Of a DNA stretch of 6,424 nt, positions 1 to 5,091 are shown piece after piece. A model generated the notes under the pieces. That model saw nothing but the letters and a program-made list of their open reading frames with translations. It was not told the DNA's origin and did not search any database. Numbering within the stretch: the first letter of the stretch is position 1; each line of letters begins with the position of its first letter. The position numbers and the translations under genes are program-made. Source of the DNA: Candidatus Saccharimonadota bacterium (GTDB lineage: Bacteria > Patescibacteriota > Saccharimonadia > Saccharimonadales > JACDBH01); assembly GCA_020428565.1 (NCBI GenBank), contig JAGQMT010000028.1, positions 1 through 6,424 of the forward strand. Direction: 5' to 3'.

Positions 1-179
1 ACCTCAGTTGATACCAAAGCATGAGGTTCGTGTGCCATAACACCGGCAGACAGTGGATCTAGATCGTATCCATCAGGTCCTTCATTGAAAATCTTAGCTC
101 CTTCACCCAACATTCCTTCATTAGGCACAATCTGATATGGCTGCTCATCCTCTATACGTACAGGTATTTTTTCTGACAT
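1..179 (-). CDS. Unrecognised protein, N-terminal 59 residues only
   Basis: This leftward reading frame starts at ATG (177-179) and stays open to the window edge, so only the N-terminus is visible. The protein begins MSEKIPVRIEDEQPYQIVPN and continues with a Gly/Glu-rich stretch (GMLGEGAKIFNEGPDGYD). The visible part is acidic and hydrophilic, with no signal peptide, membrane segment or motif I can name. It is probably a soluble cytoplasmic protein. A weak purine-rich stretch (AAAGAG) lies about 8 nt before the ATG. A minus-strand promoter at 212-240 suggests it can be transcribed separately from the kinase gene that ends 75 bp upstream. I do not recognise the family. The reality of the gene rests on the clean open frame, the promoter and its co-orientation with its neighbours. 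Confidence 0.7.
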   Translation of the reverse strand, partial: MSEKIPVRIEDEQPYQIVPNEGMLGEGAKIFNEGPDGYDLDPLSAGVMAHEPHALVSTE

Positions 180-211
180 TGTATATTCTCTTTTTATTAC
201 TTATGGTTAGA

Positions 212-240
212 ATTATATATTCCTATACTAAGAAAATCAA
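212..240 (-). promoter_or_regulatory. Sigma70-type promoter for the partial leftward gene
   Basis: On the minus strand a perfect -10 TATAAT (217 to 212) follows a -35 TTGATT (240 to 235, 4/6 match) with a 17-bp spacer. The predicted start is near 205, giving a leader of about 26 nt before the ATG at 179. It lies in the 75-bp gap after the kinase gene, so the partial gene need not depend on read-through. The call rests on pattern match only. Confidence 0.55.
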
Positions 241-241
241 A

Positions 242-268
242 TCAAAGTTAAGGCTTATTTGACTTTGA
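242..268 (-). terminator. Weak hairpin overlapping the kinase stop codon
   Basis: The arms TCAAAGT (242-248) and ACTTTGA (262-268) form a 7-bp, AT-rich stem with a 13-nt loop that spans the kinase stop codon. On the minus strand it is followed by TTTGATTTTC, a broken T-tract. It could terminate weakly after the kinase gene, but the stem is short and poor in GC. Confidence 0.25.
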
Positions 269-2435
269 GTCGGCTCTTAAGAAAAGTGAAGCCAAAGGTG
301 CTGCCTTTGCCCTCTGTGCTCCTAAATACGATTGCACCTCCTTGGGCGACGATAACTTTCTTGGCCATAAATAAGCCCAATCCCGTACCATCAGGCCTAG
401 CCTTTTTGGCATTATCTGCCCTAAAAAATTTGCTAAATAAGTTGTGTTGTTCTTTGCGTGGCACACCAATACCATTGTCAGTCACCGTAAATTCTACAGA
501 TTGCCTACCATCTTTGAGCACAACGTCAATCTGCCCACCTTTTGGTGTGTAGTATATCGCATTATCTATAAAATTAGTCATTACTTGACGAATCTTCGTC
601 TCGTCCATCATTAGTACAGGAAAATCCTTTGGTTTGTGATAAACCAATTTCAAGCCTCTAGCTAGGGCGGTTTCCTTAATCTGTGCTATTTCGCTATCTA
701 CAATATCCGCCAGATTAAGCGGTGTAGCTTCTATGATAAACTTACCAGTCTTGAGCCTAGACAGATTAAGCAAATCAGCAATTAAATACACCATACGCTG
801 GCTACTGATAAAGGCCTGACTTAATAGCTCCCTCTGGTCATCATTGATCTTACCAGCATCGCCCTCCAGCACCATACTCAAGTAGCCCTTGACAGATGTT
901 AATGGTGTACGTAACTGATGAGACGCCATACTAATGAAGTCGTCTTTAGTCTGATCGAGAGCTATAAGTTTATCATTAGCCCTCTGTAGCTTCTTGGTGG
1001 CCTGTTCTATCTCATCCTTGAGGTGCGTGTTGAAGTTTTGAATTTCTTCAAACCGCAAAGCATTTTCTATCGCTATAATCATCGAATTAGCTACTATCTC
1101 CAAAACTCTAATATCTTGAGGATTATAAGGGTTTCCGCTCTTCTTAGTACCCAAAATGATGTATCCGACCCCTTCTGCGTCGACATCGTTAGTAAGCCGT
1201 ACGAGCACTGCCACACCATTTGCCCTCATGCCAGCCTGCAGTTCTTTGTCGGTATCATCCAGCGCATCAGCCACAACCACCTTATGATCAAGCTTAGGGG
1301 TATGTAATCGCGCCAACTTCACATCCGAAGCGTTGGGTCTCATTGGCAAATCGCCTATAATACGCTGTTTTTTGGTATCCGTCTCTTTAAGCCCAAAGGC
1401 ACAATATTCTGGCTTGATATCCGCAGACAACACATCAGCACTCGCCCTAAGCATCTTATTCAGGTCCATAGTCGATACCAGGACATTATTAAGGTTATCC
1501 AACAGAGTCTGCGAATCATAAGCATCCTGATAAAAAAATCTGTTAGTCCATTTATTAAAGAACTTGCGTAGTGGCTGGAAAGAGAATGCCAAAACAACCG
1601 CCATAAGCGTATAAGCAACCCTTTGCAAGGACAAACTAGCATCATTAGGCAGTAAGACATTAATTATATTGAATGATATAACACCATATATTATGGAAAG
1701 CGCGAGGATCGATAAAACATAGCCTAAAAATCTTACAATTATCAATCTAATATCAAAAAGCCTATGCTTGACAATCCCAAAAGTAAAACCGCCGACTAGA
1801 ATAAGAGTAAACATAGGTCCAATACTAGTGATAGAAAATAATCCTGTTAAAATTGGCAGCACTGCGTTCGTGACAGCTATTAATCCCAAGGTCAATACAA
1901 GACTGAATAACATGATCTGATAGCGCTGTCTATCTAGGCCATTAGTCCTTCGAGATGATACATGCAATACGTAAAATATCAGTAAAATATTAACAAATAA
2001 TACACTAAAATACACTCCAGACAAGGCCCCAAACTGAAGCGCTATAATATCGCCCTGCCACTCAATTCCTCTAACTACCAGACCTGTTAGGGCTAGTAAA
2101 GATGATATAGTACCAACTGACACTATGAGTGATTGCCACTTAAGGAAAAATCTATTACGTGACATAGAAATAACAAATGAAAGCAGTAGAACTACTGCCA
2201 ACGAAGACGAAAATAGGACTAAATGATTAATTGTACTTAGAGCGCTTAGGCTAAACACTCGCTTATTACTAAAGTAGTTAGATATTATCCAAACCGATAT
2301 ACATAAGGAAGATGTAAAAAAAACTAAATTTCGTACAGACCTATAATCGCGCAGAAGAATAGTCAGGGCAAGTAGGAAAACTAACGAAGCAACAATGATA
2401 TTAATAATCAATAAAGGCGTAATCATAATTAACAT
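255..2435 (-). CDS. Membrane sensor histidine kinase (multi-TM, GAF-like, HisKA, HATPase_c)
   Basis: This is a two-component sensor kinase of 726 residues. The N-terminal 290 residues hold about nine hydrophobic segments (roughly 8-28, 36-54, 70-90, 102-121, 137-158, 173-197, 205-222, 231-258, 272-288), like the 7TM-type kinase sensor plus an extra pair. Residues about 310-460 look like a GAF domain, followed by a charged helical linker (462-497). HisKA carries the H-box SHQLRTP with phospho-acceptor His506. The ATPase domain shows the N-box (N621, N625), G1 box DNGIG (653-657), F-box (about 666-674) and G2 box GTGLGL (683-688), so it should be catalytically intact. Tyr628 sits where many kinases have Lys, a small variation. 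Start: ATG at 2435. An AAAGG lies 13 nt upstream, rather far, and Met4 is a possible alternative. A hairpin (2411-2455) encloses the start. It lies 43 bp after the LuxI/E1 fusion gene, probably in the same operon. No response regulator is adjacent on this strand, so the divergent receiver at 4585 is the nearest candidate partner (inference). Confidence 0.95.
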   Translation of the reverse strand: MLIMITPLLIINIIVASLVFLLALTILLRDYRSVRNLVFFTSSLCISVWIISNYFSNKRVFSLSALSTINHLVLFSSSLAVVLLLSFVISMSRNRFFLKWQSLIVSVGTISSLLALTGLVVRGIEWQGDIIALQFGALSGVYFSVLFVNILLIFYVLHVSSRRTNGLDRQRYQIMLFSLVLTLGLIAVTNAVLPILTGLFSITSIGPMFTLILVGGFTFGIVKHRLFDIRLIIVRFLGYVLSILALSIIYGVISFNIINVLLPNDASLSLQRVAYTLMAVVLAFSFQPLRKFFNKWTNRFFYQDAYDSQTLLDNLNNVLVSTMDLNKMLRASADVLSADIKPEYCAFGLKETDTKKQRIIGDLPMRPNASDVKLARLHTPKLDHKVVVADALDDTDKELQAGMRANGVAVLVRLTNDVDAEGVGYIILGTKKSGNPYNPQDIRVLEIVANSMIIAIENALRFEEIQNFNTHLKDEIEQATKKLQRANDKLIALDQTKDDFISMASHQLRTPLTSVKGYLSMVLEGDAGKINDDQRELLSQAFISSQRMVYLIADLLNLSRLKTGKFIIEATPLNLADIVDSEIAQIKETALARGLKLVYHKPKDFPVLMMDETKIRQVMTNFIDNAIYYTPKGGQIDVVLKDGRQSVEFTVTDNGIGVPRKEQHNLFSKFFRADNAKKARPDGTGLGLFMAKKVIVAQGGAIVFRSTEGKGSTFGFTFLKSRLKVK

Positions 2436-2455
2436 TATAATACTTACGCCTTTAT
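2411..2455 (-). promoter_or_regulatory. Perfect inverted repeat enclosing the kinase start codon
   Basis: The arms ATAAAGGCGTAA (2411-2422) and TTACGCCTTTAT (2444-2455) are perfect 12-bp complements around a 21-nt loop. Inside the loop a second small pair (ATAAT 2425-2429, ATTAT 2434-2438) closes on four bases. The kinase ATG (2435-2433) lies within the inner hairpin and the upstream arm contains the only Shine-Dalgarno-like AAAGG. In mRNA this would fold the ribosome-binding region into a stem, so it could control translation. As DNA it could be an operator. No clear U-tract follows, so it is not a standard terminator. Confidence 0.6.
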
Positions 2456-2478
2456 ATATCTAAATTTAAACAAATATA

Positions 2479-4140
2479 CTAGTGAATATCGGGAATTAGG
2501 CCGAGCTTATTACGTGCTATCACCTTGGCCAAGGATCGATAAAAGGAATGCTTCGTATTTCTCACGGTCTTCATTCCATCCACGGGATCTACATAAATCG
2601 CGCCTGGAGCGACCACTGGACGGCCTCTTTTATTACCCGTCAGCAAATGACGCATAGCTTGTTCACTTGCAACACCAGCAGCTAACGCTACACCCCCAGC
2701 TAAGGATGGTGCAGACATCTCACCATTACTCACGCGCTGAAAAACATCGAGACTAGCATAAGAAGGCAAGTGTGCAAGCCATTTAGAGACTTCTACGTCA
2801 TAGTCCTTAACTTCATCCAGTGGCATTCCATCCGGTATGCCTAGCCATTGCTCAAAAGTCTTTCCCCGCCCTTCTACAAATGATGTGACCTGAGCGCCAA
2901 AACCTATATTCATAGCCATTAAGACAGGCGCTCCAATCTTACGAGCCTCTCTGTTAATCATAGTGCCCAACTCTGGCATAGTAAATTCTGTTTCATCAAT
3001 AATTAAATCTGCATCATGACTAAAGTCTTCTATATTATCGCCAGTGACACCGTCTGTATATACTTCTACATCTAACCATGGGTTAATTTTCAAAAGACCC
3101 CTAGCAACCGTCATAGCTTTATTCATACCTACGACATCCATACCGGAAAATGCTTGTCTATTAATGTTCTCAGGACCAAATTCCTCTGGATCCGCCAGTC
3201 TAATCTTACCCACTCCAGCACGAACCATCTGCTCAGCTAGCAAACCGCCGTCTCCGCCAGCTCCGGCAATTGCTACCGTTGCATTACGCAAACGCTCCTG
3301 CTCAGAATTGCTGAAAAATCCTCTATTGCGACTAAACATCACTTCCGGAGGTGTCAAGTCGTCAAAGTCAAACTCACCTTGCCCCAGTGTCGTCCTAGAG
3401 CCAGCGAAAAAATGCGCCATTTTATTTGGCCTAGTAGTATATTTACCCTCGACTTCACGGGATCTAAATGTCAAATCCTTATCCCACATAGCACCTATAA
3501 CAGCATCCGCCTTGAACCTAATTGCAAGATTGGATGTGTTATATTCTTCTATAAACTCTGGCTCTGCTATGACTTCTGCAGGTAGGCCAATCTTCAAGAA
3601 ATGATTATATAAACCATCTTCAACAACAGCATATACATAATCCACCTCCATGTCCAACGCATGATGCATCATAGCTCGCATCAATGCTGCGGAAACGAGT
3701 AGGTCCGACCCATTTGCTCTCTTATTAGGCTCCACCACGAGTCTCGACGCCTCTACAGAACCAGCGGGAACTTTGACATCAAAATACTTCTCTATAGGAA
3801 GTCTGTCCTCTTCTGAATCACTACCCTTCACTATTAGTCGAGAGGTTGCGGCAAGATGAACGGGTTCTGTATTATTTGCATATACACCAAAGTGTATGGA
3901 TCTCGTATCGTCATGATCATGTTCGCCACCATCGGCGTCTCGGCTACCCGCTTCTAGAAAGCCCATTTCATCAACATACACAGATGCTCTTAGCCTACGC
4001 GCTTCTAATAACTCCTCAGGGTCTGTCAAAACGTGCAATTCAAATGTTTTGTGAGGCGCTACCACATCTTCATGAGTAGTCGTAATATCAGACATAACAC
4101 CCGTTTCTGACAATCGAGGTTCAAATTCTTGGATGCTCAT
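2479..4140 (-). CDS. LuxI/GNAT-like acyltransferase fused to ThiF/E1-like adenylating domain
   Basis: This is a 553-residue two-domain protein. Residues about 34-210 match the autoinducer-synthase (LuxI/FeeM-type GNAT) signature: R51, Y55, F61, D75, D78, R101, E130 and R133 occupy the places of LuxI R24, F28, W34, D45, D48, R69, E101 and R104, with identical spacing in several intervals. That predicts acyl transfer from an acyl carrier to an amine. Residues about 270-515 form an E1/ThiF/MoeB-like Rossmann domain: nucleotide loop GAGGDGG (293-299), then D317, E319, N325, R328, Q329, K341, N353-P354 and D382. This domain normally uses ATP to adenylate a carboxylate. The chain has no cysteine, so there is no catalytic Cys or CxxC zinc site, and sulfur-carrier or thioester chemistry is unlikely. 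Start: ATG 4140, with AAAGG 14 nt upstream; Met16 (4095) is an alternative. There is no signal peptide, so it is presumably cytosolic. It is preceded by a promoter and a terminator-like leader hairpin and followed by the kinase gene. The substrate is unknown. Confidence 0.85.
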   Translation of the reverse strand: MSIQEFEPRLSETGVMSDITTTHEDVVAPHKTFELHVLTDPEELLEARRLRASVYVDEMGFLEAGSRDADGGEHDHDDTRSIHFGVYANNTEPVHLAATSRLIVKGSDSEEDRLPIEKYFDVKVPAGSVEASRLVVEPNKRANGSDLLVSAALMRAMMHHALDMEVDYVYAVVEDGLYNHFLKIGLPAEVIAEPEFIEEYNTSNLAIRFKADAVIGAMWDKDLTFRSREVEGKYTTRPNKMAHFFAGSRTTLGQGEFDFDDLTPPEVMFSRNRGFFSNSEQERLRNATVAIAGAGGDGGLLAEQMVRAGVGKIRLADPEEFGPENINRQAFSGMDVVGMNKAMTVARGLLKINPWLDVEVYTDGVTGDNIEDFSHDADLIIDETEFTMPELGTMINREARKIGAPVLMAMNIGFGAQVTSFVEGRGKTFEQWLGIPDGMPLDEVKDYDVEVSKWLAHLPSYASLDVFQRVSNGEMSAPSLAGGVALAAGVASEQAMRHLLTGNKRGRPVVAPGAIYVDPVDGMKTVRNTKHSFYRSLAKVIARNKLGLIPDIH

Positions 4141-4170
4141 AGTAATAAATATAGCCTTTGCTTATTTTAG

Positions 4171-4222
4171 ATAATAAAAACCGTCATGAATTTGGCTCTA
4201 GGCTTAAAATTCATGACGGTTT
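4171..4222 (-). terminator. Strong hairpin plus U-tract in the leader of the LuxI/E1 gene
   Basis: The arms at 4178-4193 and 4207-4222 are perfect 16-bp complements around a 13-nt loop. Read leftward, the stem is followed by TTTTTATTAT (4180 to 4171), the form of an intrinsic terminator. It lies 31 bp upstream of the fusion gene ATG and downstream of that gene's only good promoter, so it can act as an attenuator or as the end of a short RNA. On the plus strand the tail TTTGTTTAATA is weaker, so some bidirectional action is possible. Confidence 0.75.
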
Positions 4223-4269
4223 GTTTAATAATGTGCTTAAATTACGCTTATTATCGTACTTGATGTACT
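4172..4269 (-). ncRNA. Predicted short leader RNA or sRNA upstream of the LuxI/E1 gene
   Basis: A minus-strand promoter (4276-4304) would start RNA near 4269, and the terminator hairpin would end it near 4172, giving about 98 nt. Read-through would continue into the LuxI/E1 gene. The 5' part has a small possible stem (TAATAA with TTATTA). I see no convincing anti-terminator complementary to the terminator arms and no known riboswitch class. It may be a stand-alone sRNA or an attenuated 5' leader. Confidence 0.4.
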
Positions 4270-4275
4270 ACTTTC

Positions 4276-4304
4276 AGTGTAGCAAGAAAAATACAAAATG
4301 TCAA
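4276..4304 (-). promoter_or_regulatory. Strong promoter for the LuxI/E1 - kinase operon
   Basis: On the minus strand there is a perfect -35 TTGACA (4304 to 4299), a 17-bp spacer and -10 TACACT (4281 to 4276, 4/6 match). The -10 is preceded by TGC, giving an extended TGn element. Predicted start is near 4269, giving a leader of about 129 nt that includes the terminator-like hairpin. An inverted repeat (4293-4313) covers the -35. Confidence 0.7.
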
Positions 4305-4313
4305 GCATTTTGT
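4293..4313. promoter_or_regulatory. Palindromic candidate operator over the leftward -35 box
   Basis: The arms ACAAAATG (4293-4300) and CATTTTGT (4306-4313) are perfect 8-bp complements separated by 5 bp. The dyad is centred on the -35 TTGACA of the leftward promoter, so a dimeric repressor bound here would block RNA polymerase. The regulator is unknown. The receiver at 4585 has no DNA-binding domain and cannot be it alone. Confidence 0.4.
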
Positions 4314-4327
4314 TACAAGAAAACTAC

Positions 4328-4427
4328 CCATTGAGTTTTGCAATAGGCACAGACTTTTAAGTCTACAGAACCCCTCAGCTAATTGCAAATGGTTATCCAC
4401 AAGAAAAATTATTATCAAAAACTCAAT
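4328..4427. other. Structured element with two competing inverted-repeat pairings
   Basis: Segment ATTGAGTTTT (4330-4339) is a perfect 10-bp complement of AAAACTCAAT (4418-4427). The overlapping TTTGCAAT (4337-4344) is a perfect 8-bp complement of ATTGCAAA (4382-4389), extended by CCA/TGG (4328-4330, 4390-4392) across a bulge. Between them AGACTT/AAGTCT (4351-4364) forms a 6-bp hairpin with a TT loop. The first two pairings share bases, so they exclude each other. The element sits between the divergent promoters. It could be a protein-binding region or part of an unmapped RNA; I recognise no known RNA family. Confidence 0.4.
4393..4401 (+). promoter_or_regulatory. Consensus DnaA box
   Basis: TTATCCACA is an exact match to the bacterial DnaA box TTATNCACA. 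It is followed by an AT-rich run (about 4401-4420) and lies 25 bp upstream of the rightward -35. I found only this one perfect box, so it is a poor case for a replication origin. A DnaA-sensitive promoter is more plausible. Chance occurrence remains possible. Confidence 0.45.
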
Positions 4428-4455
4428 TGACAAACGGTCAGCATGGGCATATAAA
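4427..4455 (+). promoter_or_regulatory. Strong rightward promoter upstream of the receiver gene
   Basis: A perfect -35 TTGACA (4427-4432) and -10 TATAAA (4450-4455, 5/6 match) are separated by 17 bp. Predicted start is near 4462. The transcript meets a strong terminator about 85 nt later, before the receiver gene. The -35 overlaps one arm of the 10-bp inverted repeat (4418-4427). Confidence 0.7.
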
Positions 4456-4461
4456 TAGACT

Positions 4462-4545
4462 TAGTACGTTACGAACGTCACATTTGAACATTTTGAGACT
4501 AAAGACACCCTCCTGCAATACGCGTCAGGAGTGTGTCTTTTTTTT
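4462..4545 (+). ncRNA. Predicted small RNA or attenuated leader, about 84 nt
   Basis: It is bounded by the 4427-4455 promoter and the 4501-4545 terminator, and no ATG-started frame of useful length lies inside. Near its 5' end ACGTT (4466-4470) and AACGT (4474-4478) form a small stem with a 3-nt loop. A single-stranded A/T-rich stretch (about 4479-4500) follows, then the terminator. A 5' stem, open linker and 3' terminator is a common sRNA layout. The receiver gene appears to have its own downstream promoter, which favours an independent sRNA over a leader. I recognise no family. Confidence 0.5.
4501..4545 (+). terminator. Intrinsic terminator with eight-T tail
   Basis: Stem of 8 bp (4501-4508 with 4533-4540) and 6 bp (4510-4515 with 4526-4531), separated by one C/T mismatch, with a 10-nt loop. 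The last stem bases merge into a run of eight T (4538-4545). This is a textbook rho-independent terminator in the plus direction. It sits 39 bp before the receiver ATG. Confidence 0.9.
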
Positions 4546-4568
4546 GCATAACACGCACTAAATATAAT
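4541..4568 (+). promoter_or_regulatory. Proximal promoter of the receiver gene
   Basis: A perfect -10 TATAAT (4563-4568) lies 16 bp after a weak -35-like TTTTTG (4541-4546) that overlaps the terminator tail. Predicted start is near 4575, leaving a leader of about 10 nt that begins with the Shine-Dalgarno sequence. The weak -35 suggests low basal activity or an activator. Confidence 0.5.
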
Positions 4569-4574
4569 AGTCAT

Positions 4575-4580
4575 AGGGGA
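4575..4580 (+). promoter_or_regulatory. Ribosome binding site of the receiver gene
   Basis: AGGGGA lies 4 nt before the ATG at 4585. It is the clearest Shine-Dalgarno-like site in the window and supports the chosen start. Confidence 0.6.
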
Positions 4581-4584
4581 CCAA

Positions 4585-4953
4585 ATGACAAAGATAGCCA
4601 TAATAGAAGATGATCAAGCTATATCTCAGATGTATAGGATTAAGTTTGAAGCCGAAGGGTATGAAGTAGAAATAGCGGCTAATGGTAAGTTAGGCCTAGA
4701 GTTAATAGACAAGTTTAGGCCAGATATTGTATTACTAGACTTAATGATGCCAGAGATGAATGGCGATGAAATGCTCAAAGAATTAAGACAGACTGAGTTT
4801 GGTAAGACATTAAAAGTTATTGTACTTACCAATATGGGAGAGCAGGAAGCGCCGGATAGGTTACGCATGCTGGATATAGCTGCCTTTGTAACAAAGTCCG
4901 ACATGACCCCACGTCAGGTTGCCGAACTAGTCCAAAAGCAACTAGCCTCTTAA
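4585..4953 (+). CDS. Stand-alone CheY-like response regulator receiver
   Basis: This 122-residue protein is a single receiver (REC) domain with no output domain. The acidic pocket is E8-D9-D10, the phospho-acceptor is D52 in LLDLMMPEMNG, the switch Thr is T82 in VLTN and the conserved Lys is K104 in TKSD. All phosphotransfer residues are present, so it should accept phosphate from a histidine kinase. Output would have to be by protein contact, as with CheY or a phosphorelay intermediate; it has no DNA-binding part. The length is normal for the family. It is transcribed divergently from the LuxI/E1 and kinase genes. The kinase at 255-2435 is the only one in view and a plausible partner, but many single-receiver proteins are orphans. 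The start is fixed by AGGGGA 4 nt upstream. The protein contains no cysteine. Confidence 0.95.
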   Translation: MTKIAIIEDDQAISQMYRIKFEAEGYEVEIAANGKLGLELIDKFRPDIVLLDLMMPEMNGDEMLKELRQTEFGKTLKVIVLTNMGEQEAPDRLRMLDIAAFVTKSDMTPRQVAELVQKQLAS

Positions 4954-4969
4954 TTAGCTGTAGTCACGC

Positions 4970-4995
4970 CAATAGACAAGTACGCCTGTCTATTG
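4970..4995 (+). terminator. Hairpin after the receiver gene
   Basis: CAATAGACA (4970-4978) and TGTCTATTG (4987-4995) form a perfect 9-bp stem with an 8-nt loop, starting 16 bp after the receiver stop. The following TTGATTAGC is T-poor, so termination may be weak or factor-assisted. The position favours a 3' end for the receiver transcript. Confidence 0.45.
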
Positions 4996-5032
4996 TTGAT
5001 TAGCAGACTAGAATAGCAATAGTTTGCATATC

Positions 5033-5046
5033 GACATACAGATGTC
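5033..5046. repeat. Short dyad GACAT/ATGTC upstream of the murL-like gene
   Basis: GACAT (5033-5037) and ATGTC (5042-5046) form a 5-bp dyad. A further GACAT (5057-5061) overlaps the proposed -35 of the next promoter. This could be an operator cluster, but the arms are too short to exclude chance. Confidence 0.2.
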
Positions 5047-5054
5047 CTAAAAAA

Positions 5055-5083
5055 ATGACATTTGAGGTAAAATCGTACATAAT
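5055..5083 (+). promoter_or_regulatory. Promoter giving a leaderless or near-leaderless murL-like mRNA
   Basis: -35 ATGACA (5055-5060, 5/6 match) and -10 CATAAT (5078-5083, 5/6 match) are spaced by 17 bp. The start would fall at A5089 or A5092, zero to three bases before the ATG at 5092. No Shine-Dalgarno sequence lies at a useful distance; the only GAGG (5064-5067) is 24 nt away. Both facts fit translation of a leaderless transcript. Confidence 0.5.
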
Positions 5084-5091
5084 TAAGTACT

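Noticed and set aside
3044..3604. A 186-codon plus-strand open frame opposite the LuxI/E1 gene
   Set aside because: It lies wholly antisense to conserved E1 and LuxI-like motifs, has a Ser/Pro/Leu-rich composition typical of shadow frames, and shows no domain or ribosome site.
4380..4430. Replication origin around the DnaA box
   Set aside because: Only one perfect box was found, with no box cluster and no dnaA, dnaN or rpmH in view. I kept the site as a single DnaA box only.
4251..4433. A 60-codon minus-strand frame in the divergent region
   Set aside because: It depends on a TTG start without SD, runs across the leftward promoter, operator and DnaA box, and is unusually Cys/Leu-rich compared with the real proteins here.
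4223..4500. Known housekeeping RNA (6S, tmRNA, RNase P, SRP) or tRNA in the intergenic region
   Set aside because: The stems seen do not match the conserved cores or tails of these RNAs that I know, and no tRNA cloverleaf or CCA end is visible.
4626..4904. A 92-codon minus-strand frame opposite the receiver gene
   Set aside because: It is an antisense shadow of an intact REC domain with all catalytic residues in the plus frame.
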